Made by a program: the position numbers and the translations under genes. From positions 1 through 64,000 of the forward strand of contig NZ_LDZY01000005.1 of assembly GCF_001029285.1 (NCBI RefSeq): a stretch of DNA of 64,000 bases, given 5' to 3'. The stretch is from Desulfosporosinus acididurans. Its GTDB lineage: Bacteria; Bacillota; Desulfitobacteriia; Desulfitobacteriales; Desulfitobacteriaceae. Below the pieces are notes generated by a model. It made no database searches and had not been told where the DNA came from. It was given only the letters and a program-made list of their open reading frames with translations. Below, piece by piece: positions 25,399-33,026 of the stretch (its first letter is position 1; every line of letters starts with the position of its first letter).

Positions 25399-27618
25399 CT
25401 ACGCTTTACTTACCGTTACAAAGGTTTCACTCAAAGCCGAACTACCCGAGAGAGGATCTGTAATAGTCTTGTGAAGAGCAGAATCGCTGGCTCCCAGTTT
25501 ATAAGCCGATTTAAGCCCTTTGCTCACATGACCGAATCCTCCGACCATAAAGATACAATCCGGCCGGATTCCCTCAGTAACCTTCGCTTTAATTGTCACT
25601 TTTCCCACATCACTTTCCAGCACAACGTCATCATCCGTCTTGATTCCTAGCTTAGCAGCTACCGAAGTATGCAGCCAGGCCCGATTTTCTGAGAAAACTT
25701 CTAATAACCAACGATTGTTTTGAGTGAACATCTGAGTGTGTTGAGCCGTTTTTCCCGTTAAAAGATAATAATGGTCTTTCGGAGGACGAGGCGGCTCATC
25801 CCAAGCGGGCACCGCTTTTTTGCCCATTTGAGCCATAATACTCGACGATATTTCAATTTTTCCGCTGCTGGTTTGAAACTCAAAGTCTTTGGAATGATCT
25901 TTTTTGAAATTTGGTACAACATAATGCCCAGCCTTCTCTAACTCATCTAGAGTAATTGAGAAGGGTTTAAGTTGTTTGGCCAAAAGATCTCGTTCGTCCT
26001 TATAAGGAAGAAAATCGCCCAGGCCTAATTTGTCAGCCAGTTCTTTGTAAATCATCAAGCTGCTTTTCGTATCATATAAAGGTTCAATCACCGGCTGTCT
26101 GATAAAGATTTTGCTGCCAATAGGGATCAACCCGTCATAACGTTCCAAATAACTGGATTCGGGCAAAATTACATCGGCATAATAGGCGGTATCACTTGCT
26201 TGAATGTCAATGACAGCGACAAAATCCAACTTCATAAAAGCATTGATGGTTTTCTGTCGTTCCGGTATCGAAAGAATTGGATTCTGCCGAGAAATTAACC
26301 ACCCTTTAGCCTCATAAGGTTTGCCGGACAAGATATTATCCCGCATAGTTTGGATTACACCATACGATAAGGGGACCAAGGGATACTGCCAGGGAACACC
26401 GTCAAGTCGTATTCCCTGGGCCTGGGGGAAGGGGGGATGAGACAAAACTCCGAGCTTAGCCGTATTGATTTCCTGATCGGGAATAAGTCCCCCCGGCTGA
26501 GCCCAATTGCCGATCAAAGCATTCAATACAGCTATTGCCCGCTCGGTCTGAAATGAGTTTTTAAAATTGGATGTACGCCAGTTAGGATGAGCAATAGCGG
26601 CAGGAGCAGCTGCAGCAAACTCACGGGCGATCCTCTCTATCGTCGCTGCAGGAATCTCGCACTTTTGCTCCGCCCATTTCGGCGTGTAATCCTTGACTTC
26701 TTGGACTAAATCATCAAAACCTTGAGTATAGGTAGTGATAAAGTCCTTCTTGAACAGTTTTTCTTTAATAATGATATTAATTATTGCTAAGAAGAAGGCG
26801 GAATCCGTTCCCGGGCGTATTGGCAGCCATTCAGTGGCTTTGGACGCTGTTTTACTGAAACGCGGATCAAGGACCACAACCTTAGTCCCCCTGGCAATCA
26901 TCTCGATCATTTCCTGAGTTTCATTATTGGAGATTCCCTCTGCCAGATTTCTGCCCGCAAAGATCATATACTTGCAATTCTTATAATCCGTTCCTGGTTG
27001 AGGAACACCGTAGGTATATAAAAAACCGGTGGTCATTGCATTGAAACATAGACTTCTCTGGGTGCCATAATTGGGGGAACCGTAGGCTTTGAGCAAAATC
27101 TCGAAAAAAGGCTGGGACAAATTGTCTGTGGAGTTAAACATCATGGCTTTTGCCCCATACTTATCCTTTATTTTTTTCATCTGATCCGCCGTATACGTCA
27201 GAGCTTCATCCCATGAAGCTCTGCGCCACAATCCGCTTCCCCGCGCCCCTGCCCGGATAAGAGGAAATTTAATACGATCAGGGCTGTATAACGTCTCAAT
27301 TCCCGCATTTCCCCGCGGACAAAGTTTGCCGACATTATTGGGATGATCGGGATTGCCTTCTAACTTTTTCACAATGCCGTTATCGACCTTGGCAATAACG
27401 CCGCAGCGCCAGACACACTGCTCACAGATTGTAGTAACCTTCTGGAGCTCAGAACTCTCATTTGCCGCTGTCTTTAACGCAGAATGCTCCACAGCAAACA
27501 TATTATCCGGCGCTAAGAACCCCAGGCCAGCCGATACACCCAAAGCGGCACCGGCGGCAGCACCTTTAATAAATTGCCGGCGGCTGAACAATTGGTCCCA
27601 GGTATAGACTTTGGACAT
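25399..27618 (-). CDS. Molybdopterin oxidoreductase catalytic subunit (PsrA/PhsA-like)
   Basis: About 739-residue DMSO-reductase-family enzyme exported folded by Tat (SRRQFIKGAAAGAALG). The N-terminal [4Fe-4S] ligands are CEQCVWRCGV to GKLCPRGNAG. The probable Mo-ligand cysteine is in RSLCFNAMTT, a position shared with polysulfide/thiosulfate reductases. NWRTSNFKNS, ILPESSYLERYDG and TGKTAQHTQ mark later domains. AAAGGAGG before the ATG at 27618 decides the start. Polysulfide, thiosulfate or another sulfur compound is the favoured substrate because of the neighbours, but arsenate or similar oxyanions cannot be excluded. Confidence 0.88.
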   Translation of the reverse strand: MSKVYTWDQLFSRRQFIKGAAAGAALGVSAGLGFLAPDNMFAVEHSALKTAANESSELQKVTTICEQCVWRCGVIAKVDNGIVKKLEGNPDHPNNVGKLCPRGNAGIETLYSPDRIKFPLIRAGARGSGLWRRASWDEALTYTADQMKKIKDKYGAKAMMFNSTDNLSQPFFEILLKAYGSPNYGTQRSLCFNAMTTGFLYTYGVPQPGTDYKNCKYMIFAGRNLAEGISNNETQEMIEMIARGTKVVVLDPRFSKTASKATEWLPIRPGTDSAFFLAIINIIIKEKLFKKDFITTYTQGFDDLVQEVKDYTPKWAEQKCEIPAATIERIAREFAAAAPAAIAHPNWRTSNFKNSFQTERAIAVLNALIGNWAQPGGLIPDQEINTAKLGVLSHPPFPQAQGIRLDGVPWQYPLVPLSYGVIQTMRDNILSGKPYEAKGWLISRQNPILSIPERQKTINAFMKLDFVAVIDIQASDTAYYADVILPESSYLERYDGLIPIGSKIFIRQPVIEPLYDTKSSLMIYKELADKLGLGDFLPYKDERDLLAKQLKPFSITLDELEKAGHYVVPNFKKDHSKDFEFQTSSGKIEISSSIMAQMGKKAVPAWDEPPRPPKDHYYLLTGKTAQHTQMFTQNNRWLLEVFSENRAWLHTSVAAKLGIKTDDDVVLESDVGKVTIKAKVTEGIRPDCIFMVGGFGHVSKGLKSAYKLGASDSALHKTITDPLSGSSALSETFVTVSKA

Positions 27619-27651
27619 AGTCAAACCTCCTTTCCACATTAACCATAAAGT

Positions 27652-28242
27652 TTAGTTCAAATTTAGGTTCTTAGCTGATTTTACTGGGGAATCAACGGAG
27701 ACACCTTTTGAATTTTCGGAAACCTTGGAGCCAACATAAAATACAAGCGTACAGAGAACAAAGAGCGAGATAAAGAGCCAATGGTTCACATGAAGCAGTT
27801 CCTCAAGGGATTGCTGCCCATAGACCCCAATGGTAGATATTTTTAAAAAGATTGATTGATAGGTAGCCCCAAAGAGAACACCGCCGGCAAGAAAACCTAA
27901 AACTCCAGGAATTAAATAGTCCAAATTTCCCTGACCACAACCTGTGATCAAAGTACCTGGTCATGTCCCGGCTAACGCCATACCAACTCCAAACAGAAGT
28001 CCACCCAGGAGATTGCCGACAATATAGGTCGAGGACATTTGGTCCAATTGAATAAAACCCAGATCTTTCAAGGCATAAAGACCCACAAGTCCCACTGAAA
28101 TCCCCGTCATCATAAATTTCATGATGGTGTTATCCTTAAATCGAAATTGGTTGACAATTCGATGATAATGACCTAAACCGGCTTTTTGCAGCGCGAAAGC
28201 GAAGAAAAAGCCAATAATTAAAGGAATAACATAGGTAGTCAT
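27652..28242 (-). CDS. Selenocysteine-containing YeeE/YedE sulfur-transport protein
   Basis: Read through an in-frame TGA (27963-27961), the frame gives one 196-residue membrane protein. The upstream part ends GVGMALAGT and the downstream part begins PGTLITGCGQGN. The TGA falls exactly on the family's conserved Cys of the G-x-CPGT motif, so residue 94 is predicted to be selenocysteine. A SECIS hairpin follows at the standard spacing. GGGAGGG nine bases before the ATG at 28242 sets the start, one base after the previous stop. Family members transport thiosulfate or related sulfur (TsuA/YeeE). It pairs with the Cys-type YeeE gene upstream. Confidence 0.88.
27932..27963 (-). promoter_or_regulatory. 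Bacterial SECIS element after the UGA codon
   Basis: Seventeen bases after the UGA lies the apical loop AGGUU, closed by a 7-bp stem UGAUCAC / GUGGUCA (one G-U pair). A G at the second loop position and a 17-base spacing match the E. coli fdhF SECIS. An outer UGACCA / UGGUCA repeat could extend an alternative fold. Confidence 0.85.
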
Positions 28243-28243
28243 C

Positions 28244-28774
28244 TTAATAATCCCTCCCATATAAAAGTTTAGTTGTAATAATTCCGGACACAAATAAGCC
28301 AACAATAAATAATAAACCTGCCGGTGAAAGCTGCATTGTCCCGGATATGGCTAAGCCGCTCGTGCATCCGCCCGCAATCCCGGCAGCATATTCAATAATC
28401 ATGCCGCCGATAAAAATCAATACCCACCGTTTTAACTTACTGGGCCCATAATTTTGGATCCACAACTGATCTGGCATCAAGCGAACTTTAAAATCACGGG
28501 ACCATAAACTTGAGACGAGAGCGCCAAGGATCATGCCAATGAACAGAATAATTTGGAAACTCAGTACAGGAGGCATTTGAAATTTGAAATACATAGAGTT
28601 CGCTAAGCTAGAATGGAACGTCTTTAAAAGCATGCTGTCAATGCTTTCGAGACCTCCTGAAGAACCGATCGTCTTATCAACCAGAACATAGGAGGCTATG
28701 CCAGTTACTCCCAGGAGGAAACCCGCGGCCCATGGGGACCATGTTTTTTCTTTCATTTTTTCGATAAAAGACAC
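28244..28774 (-). CDS. YeeE/YedE-family membrane protein (Cys form)
   Basis: A 176-residue polytopic protein, one half of a YeeE/YedE-type sulfur transporter. GGMIIEYAAGIAGGCTSGLAISG carries the conserved cysteine motif GGCTSG. Four or five membrane helices are evident. A GTG start follows the stop of the trihaem cytochrome directly, with AAAGGGGG upstream. The second half is the selenoprotein gene that follows one base later, so the two probably assemble into one transporter for a sulfur species. Confidence 0.85.
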   Translation of the reverse strand: MSFIEKMKEKTWSPWAAGFLLGVTGIASYVLVDKTIGSSGGLESIDSMLLKTFHSSLANSMYFKFQMPPVLSFQIILFIGMILGALVSSLWSRDFKVRLMPDQLWIQNYGPSKLKRWVLIFIGGMIIEYAAGIAGGCTSGLAISGTMQLSPAGLLFIVGLFVSGIITTKLLYGRDY

Positions 28775-29683
28775 TTAAGCTTCCCCCTTTCCCGTATTCT
28801 TCTCTGTCTCAGCCTCAACTAAGGATATTAATTGTTTAAGTTCTTTTTCATCCATCCTTTGCAAGTGAATCAGGATATTCTCCGGCACTTGAGACAAGAA
28901 ATGCAAGGTTTGCCGTCCATTTGGATCTTCTAGTATACTTTTAATCAGCAAAACCGTCTCTATATCCCCGGCAAGCAATTGTCTGAATACGTCTTGAACT
29001 TCCGGCGGCAAAGTATTAAAGGGAACGTTTCTCTGCCTTCCTTTGAGGTAAGCCCAAGGCCATAGACCTTTTTTCCATTTCCAAAGCAAAATCGTCAAAA
29101 CCAAAAGGATCAGAATATCGGCTGCTATAATAGACCAAGCAAGCCAGGATAGTTTGCCATTATTATTAAAGTCAAGAACATCAAAATTCGGATTAGAACT
29201 CGGCGGAACTTGAGTTGCTGCCGGAGAAGGAGCGACGGATCCCGTCTCTGCAGAAGAAGTCGTCCCTGCAGCGGAGGAACTTCCTTTCGAGCTATTTACT
29301 GAAGCATTGGACGTTGTTGCTGATCCTCCGTATTTGGCAACTCTAGCCGGAGCATCCGTTGGATGACAAGAGACACACGATTGATCCGGCTGGGCTAGGG
29401 GGTTAGCAATAATCCCGGCATGAGCCTTTGTCTTATCAGTTTCCGTTGCCACACCCAAGTGACAAGCCTGACAGAAGTCTCCAAAGGAGTGCTGTGTATG
29501 CCAATCTCCCTTTTTGGAAACAGGATCGGCTCCTTGAACCTCGTGACACGTTTTACAGGAAGACGTTGACGCCCCACAGGCAGCTTGGGCGTCTTTGGGA
29601 CTTGACAGTCCTGAAAATCCGAAGATAACTATTCCGCCAATCCCCAAGATTAAGGCAATAATAGACATTTTTAACCGCTTCAC
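28775..29683 (-). CDS. Trihaem membrane cytochrome c
   Basis: A 302-residue protein with a signal peptide (IIALILGIGGIVIFGFSG). Three haem sites follow (CKTCH, CQACH, CVSCH) within the first 110 residues. A Ser/Ala/Pro linker leads to a transmembrane helix (SWLAWSIIAADILILLVLTI) and a cytoplasmic helical tail of about 90 residues. The haem domain is outside. A GTG start behind GAGGTGAGGAG begins the operon. It may pass electrons to the molybdoenzyme or serve the YeeE pair. The cytoplasmic tail has no recognised domain. Confidence 0.85.
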   Translation of the reverse strand: MKRLKMSIIALILGIGGIVIFGFSGLSSPKDAQAACGASTSSCKTCHEVQGADPVSKKGDWHTQHSFGDFCQACHLGVATETDKTKAHAGIIANPLAQPDQSCVSCHPTDAPARVAKYGGSATTSNASVNSSKGSSSAAGTTSSAETGSVAPSPAATQVPPSSNPNFDVLDFNNNGKLSWLAWSIIAADILILLVLTILLWKWKKGLWPWAYLKGRQRNVPFNTLPPEVQDVFRQLLAGDIETVLLIKSILEDPNGRQTLHFLSQVPENILIHLQRMDEKELKQLISLVEAETEKNTGKGEA

Positions 29684-29894
29684 GTTTACTCCTCACCTCA
29701 TTTCAAAATATCAAATAATTTTAGGCTGTCTGTATATCCTCTTTTTATCACCTCCAAGGTAAAACTTGATTTAAGTTTGCCAGCACAATTAACTTTTTTA
29801 ACCATCGAATTGAAATATGTAATACTGCTTTTGAAAAATCGTCTAGCGATTAAGTGCTAGCCATGGTAATATAATTACAAATTCGTTTTGTCCC

Positions 29895-29912
29895 ACCCCC
29901 TAGGGAGGGGGT
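29895..29912. promoter_or_regulatory. CsoR/CstR-like palindrome upstream of the respiratory operon
   Basis: ACCCCCT and AGGGGGT flank a 4-base centre (AGGG), an 18-base GC-tract palindrome. A related half-site ATACCCCTAT lies at 29969-29978. Both lie in the 337-base gap between the divergent trihaem cytochrome and the small coiled-coil gene, which also has a small hairpin (CTAGC...GCTAG, 29843-29860). No further gene is seen there. Confidence 0.5.
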
Positions 29913-30020
29913 CGTTTGGTTACTTATAGCATACAATGAAAATCTCGCAGGGTCAATATAGAAAAACAATACCCCTATGTCGTTTACTGTAATATTCTGC
30001 CTAAAGAGGAGAGGTAACCT

Positions 30021-30236
30021 ATGGAGGATTTAACCTTATTAGAAAAAAAGATTCTAATCCAACGTTTAGAATCTTTGTCCGAAGACCTTGAAGAATTGGA
30101 AGTAGAGAGAGACTATGTCTTAAAACAAACTGGGCTTCATCTTCCCGGCCATACGGTCAAAAAATATGAAGCCGAATTATCAATCCTAAAAGATTCTCTT
30201 GTCCTTATTAAGGAGGAATTAGCTCGACGCGAGTGA
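30021..30236 (+). CDS. Small coiled-coil protein
   Basis: A 71-residue, almost fully helical and charged protein (LTLLEKKILIQRLESLSEDL, then EELEVERDYVLKQTG, a LPGHTV turn and a second helix). It looks like a helical hairpin. GAGGAGAGG precedes the ATG. No family recognised. Its stop codon lies inside a repeated 25-base element. It is divergent from the respiratory operon and shares its upstream palindromes. Confidence 0.6.
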   Translation: MEDLTLLEKKILIQRLESLSEDLEELEVERDYVLKQTGLHLPGHTVKKYEAELSILKDSLVLIKEELARRE

Positions 30237-30257
30237 ACTCGTTCAGCTAAAGCTGAA
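30233..30257 (+). repeat. 25-base repeat, copy A, overlapping a stop codon
   Basis: The unit begins AGTGAACTC and continues with a hairpin GTTCAGCT-AA-AGCTGAAC. It supplies the TGA stop of the preceding gene. Identical at 31934-31958; one base different at 58764-58788 on the other strand. Confidence 0.75.
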
Positions 30258-30274
30258 CGTCGGGGCCTCAGAAA

Positions 30275-30299
30275 CAATAATGTCCAGTGGACATTATTG
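30275..30299. repeat. 25-base perfect palindrome
   Basis: 12-base arms CAATAATGTCCA / TGGACATTATTG around a single G. It follows repeat copy A. Beyond it CCCCAC (from about 30350) and GTGGGG (about 30380) could pair. The block 30237-30400 resembles a small mobile-element end. Confidence 0.6.
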
Positions 30300-30410
30300 C
30301 CGAGCCGCCTTTCCCAATAGGAATACTTAGCGGCGAAGGAGGACTCTACCCCACCTGAAGTTAACTAAGGACTAAGAAGTGGGGGGCTTAAAAACTGGTT
30401 CAAAAGTCAA

Positions 30411-30437
30411 AAAAAACGACATTATAGTCGTTTTTTT
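30411..30437. terminator. Bidirectional terminator
   Basis: AAAAAACGAC and GTCGTTTTTTT pair around ATTATA, with A and T runs on both sides. It serves the MerR-type gene on the minus strand and any transcript from the left. Confidence 0.75.
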
Positions 30438-30864
30438 AACCATTATCCTTTATGTTACACTCCTCACCCGCTTGGCAACTCTTGAGAAGAGCACAAGAAT
30501 TACACATTTCGGCTTTGTCACTTGCAATGAGACAAAATGTGTTTTGGATTTTCCAACATGCTTTTGATTCATTAACCGATATAGGACTGTTCCGATAAGC
30601 GCCCCCTTTACAATTGCGATTATACCAACATGAATACATAGAAATTATGTGTCTAGCACCAGCGATATTCAGCCCTTTTTGATCTATTAAATATTTGATG
30701 AATTGCAGTCTCTTAATGTCATTGTTTGAATATCTCCGTTGTCTTCCTTTTCTTTCCGGATGTATAAGGTTATTTCGTTCCCAAACTCTTAGAGTCTCCG
30801 GATGTTCTTCAATTAACTCCGCAACCGTGCCAATCGTATACAATCCTTGATCCTCATCAAGCAT
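30436..30864 (-). CDS. MerR-family regulator with Cys-rich C-terminus
   Basis: About 142 residues. The MerR winged helix is at the N-terminus (YTIGTVAELIEEHPETLRVW, then ERKGRQRRYSNNDIKRL), closest in style to HspR/GlnR-type repressors. The C-terminal half is rich in cysteine (CNSCALLKSCQAGEEC plus four more), which suggests an Fe-S cluster or metal/thiol sensing, not proven. An in-frame TTG at 30879 is possible, but GGAAGTG seven bases before the ATG at 30864 is better. It follows the IscU-like gene on the same strand. Confidence 0.72.
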   Translation of the reverse strand: MLDEDQGLYTIGTVAELIEEHPETLRVWERNNLIHPERKGRQRRYSNNDIKRLQFIKYLIDQKGLNIAGARHIISMYSCWYNRNCKGGAYRNSPISVNESKACWKIQNTFCLIASDKAEMCNSCALLKSCQAGEECNIKDNG

Positions 30865-30920
30865 TTTTGTCACTTCCAAATTGTATAAAAACTTCCCTAC
30901 GTAATCTTAGTTTCCCGATC

Positions 30921-31322
30921 TTAGGTATCCAGTTTTTCATATTGAATATAGTAAATTCCTCGTTTAAGAAGATAGTCTTGAATTGTTTTTCCCAGAGTAT
31001 TTATGACAAGGTCTAAACTAGAATGTTTTACCTCATCGGACCATTCTAATGCGTCCATAAGATCTTGTTTGCTTATCCTTAAGGCCTCTGCCAAATGTTT
31101 TTCGTGGGCCAAAATAGTGGCCATACTACAACAGGCTAAAGTCTCTACATCTCCCTCGGCCCAAAAACTGATACTTTTTATTATACCAAATTCAACTTTA
31201 ATATAAATAGTACAAACATCCCCGCTTTGCGGATCTTTTACTGTTCCTTCACCATCCGAATTCGGCATTTTTCCTTGATTAATAGGATTCATTATTAGTT
31301 CAGTAATCTTCTGTGAATACAT
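30921..31322 (-). CDS. IscU/NifU-like scaffold homologue with altered cysteines
   Basis: A 133-residue protein with the NifU_N pattern: GTVKDPQSGDVCTIYIKVEF, a FWAEGDVETLACCSMATILA segment and a C-terminal helix. In IscU the three cluster cysteines lie in A-C-GD, GC--A-AS and H-C-S. Here the first is Ser before GD, the middle site is ACCS and the last reads KHSSLD. Only part of the ligand set is kept, so it may have another role. GGTGGTGAG precedes the ATG. It is followed by the Cys-rich MerR gene. Confidence 0.65.
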   Translation of the reverse strand: MYSQKITELIMNPINQGKMPNSDGEGTVKDPQSGDVCTIYIKVEFGIIKSISFWAEGDVETLACCSMATILAHEKHLAEALRISKQDLMDALEWSDEVKHSSLDLVINTLGKTIQDYLLKRGIYYIQYEKLDT

Positions 31323-31452
31323 CGTCTCACCACCACTTTATGAATATAATCACATTATATAGTGTTATTGAGTCCTTTTCAATAATTTTATTGAAATTTA
31401 ATATACATTAAATTATTATAGTCTTCAAAGAAACTTTTAATAAACTTAGTAA

Positions 31453-31938
31453 ATGAGTGTGAAACGAATGATTAAATTAATGATCCCTGGCAAGGGTGTC
31501 GTCGCCTTAGAGGTGTTGGTCTTAGATTTTAACGGAACTTTGGCCTTAGATGGCAACATGTTAGAATCGGTCAGAGAACATCTGCGACGTCTAGCTCTCT
31601 TAATGGACATTCATATTCTAACGTCTGATACCTTCGGAACCGTTAAACGTCAGTGCCAAGGTTTACCCGTCCAAGTAAACGTCTTATCAAGCTCGAACCA
31701 TACCAAAGAAAAGGCAGACTATGTATTAAATTTCAACCCTGATCATGTTGTTGCCGTCGGAAACGGTGCAAATGATCAGTTAATGCTGGAAAAAGCCTTT
31801 TTGGGGATTGGCGTAATTGGCTTTGAAGGGGCTTGTACGTCTGCCTTATTGTCCTCCGACGTTATTGTCAAGGATATTGAAGACGCCTTTGGTTTGCTTC
31901 TAAAACCTCAGCGGCTGAAAGCTACTCTCAGGCAGTGA
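31453..31938 (+). CDS. HAD-family protein, soluble P-type-ATPase-like
   Basis: A 161-residue stand-alone HAD domain: LDFNGTLA (motif I with Asn in place of the second Asp), HILTSDTFGT (motif II), a Lys in TKEKADYV, and AVGNGANDQLML (motif III/IV). This matches the soluble 'P-type ATPase' HAD group, whose function is unknown. The start is uncertain: no good ribosome site, and ATGs at codons 1, 6 and 10. The stop lies in repeat copy B. Confidence 0.75.
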   Translation: MSVKRMIKLMIPGKGVVALEVLVLDFNGTLALDGNMLESVREHLRRLALLMDIHILTSDTFGTVKRQCQGLPVQVNVLSSSNHTKEKADYVLNFNPDHVVAVGNGANDQLMLEKAFLGIGVIGFEGACTSALLSSDVIVKDIEDAFGLLLKPQRLKATLRQ

Positions 31939-31958
31939 ACTCGTTCAGCTAAAGCTGA
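31934..31958 (+). repeat. 25-base repeat, copy B, overlapping a stop codon
   Basis: Same 25 bases as copy A. The TGA stop of the HAD gene is bases 3-5 of the unit. Confidence 0.75.
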
Positions 31959-32009
31959 ACATATTCACCTCTGGTAAAAGCGGCAGGTTAGCTGCATTGC
32001 TAGAGGGAA

Positions 32010-32051
32010 ACAAAGGCCAAGGCTTGTCCTGGGGTAAGCCTTGGCCTTTGT
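32010..32051. terminator. Strong bidirectional terminator hairpin
   Basis: 16-base arms ACAAAGGCCAAGGCTT / AAGCCTTGGCCTTTGT with a 10-base loop between the convergent HAD and Mrp genes. Confidence 0.75.
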
Positions 32052-32058
32052 CTTTATA

Positions 32059-32937
32059 TTAGGCTAACTTTTCACCGCTATGTTTTTTGATTTCTTCAGC
32101 TAAGCGTTTCGCTATTTGGTCAAAAACAGGTGATTGATAATCTTCAACCTTACCTGCATCCGATAATTGTGCTAAAGTAGGATCAAGAGGAAGCTCACCT
32201 AAAAATGGAATATTCGTTCGTTCTGCTTCATCCTTGCCTTGAGGCTTCCCAAATACCTCCATTCGATGATTACAATCTGAACATTGTACATAGGCCATAT
32301 TTTCGATTAAGCCGTAAATGGGAGGTTTATAGTTTCGTACCATTTTAATGGCTTTGCGAACAACCATATTTGCTAATGATTGAGGACTTGTTACCATAAC
32401 AACCCCATCGACGGGCAATGATTGGAAGACTGTAATAGGAACATCTCCTGTACCCGGAGGCAAATCAATCAAAAGGTAATCCAAGTCGCCCCAAACAACT
32501 TCAGTATAAAACTGATTAACAATTTGAGTGATAAGTGGTCCTCTTAAAATAACAGGATCATCTTCTGTTTCTATCATAAGATTCAGCGACATGAGTTTAA
32601 TCCCGTCACGGCTCTGAGGAGCAAGAATTCCTGTCTTACTTACACCTGCTCTTCCTGTAACCCCAAAAATTCTCGGGACACTCGGTCCTGTAATATCAGC
32701 ATCTAAGATCCCGACTTTGTAGCCTTGACGCATTAGGCTCACAGCTAACATGCTCGTCACAGAGGATTTACCAACGCCGCCTTTGCCGCTCATAACAGCA
32801 ATAATCTTGTCAATATGGCTGGCTTTTTGAGCATCTGTCAATTTTGGTTCATTGGAACAACTTTCTCCCGTACAAGTTCCTGCTGCAGAACAGCTATTAC
32901 ATGCTTCACTCACGGTACAGCCTCCCTTTCCTATCAT
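32059..32937 (-). CDS. Mrp/NBP35-family P-loop Fe-S carrier
   Basis: ATPase that binds and transfers Fe-S clusters. A Cys-rich N-terminus (CNSCSAAGTCTGESC) precedes the deviant Walker A AVMSGKGGVGKSSV. Then come DADITGPSVPRIFG, IDLPPGTGDVPIT, the MVTSPQSLANMVV strand and a C-terminal CSDCNHRMEVFG Cys pair. 292 residues from the ATG behind GGAGGG. A GTG at 32913 behind AAAGGGAGG is an equally good start and gives the usual SEACNSC beginning. It clusters with NifX-like and DUF134 genes, as in many anaerobes. Confidence 0.9.
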   Translation of the reverse strand: MIGKGGCTVSEACNSCSAAGTCTGESCSNEPKLTDAQKASHIDKIIAVMSGKGGVGKSSVTSMLAVSLMRQGYKVGILDADITGPSVPRIFGVTGRAGVSKTGILAPQSRDGIKLMSLNLMIETEDDPVILRGPLITQIVNQFYTEVVWGDLDYLLIDLPPGTGDVPITVFQSLPVDGVVMVTSPQSLANMVVRKAIKMVRNYKPPIYGLIENMAYVQCSDCNHRMEVFGKPQGKDEAERTNIPFLGELPLDPTLAQLSDAGKVEDYQSPVFDQIAKRLAEEIKKHSGEKLA

Positions 32938-33026
32938 AAATTACCCTCCAAATGGGTAATCCGAATTTATCTTACTACCCTGATTCTTGCTTTGTCAAGT
33001 TTGTCCAATAATGGCAGAACCTTAAC

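Noticed and set aside
27652-27951. Separate 99-residue membrane protein starting at MITGCGQGN
   Set aside because: It has no ribosome site, it begins inside the conserved CPGT region, and it is in frame with the upstream ORF across a TGA with a SECIS hairpin. I treat it as the C-terminal half of one selenoprotein.
30237-30400. CRISPR array or tRNA-like structure
   Set aside because: Only one palindrome and one repeat unit are present locally, with no regular spacers and no cloverleaf or CCA end.
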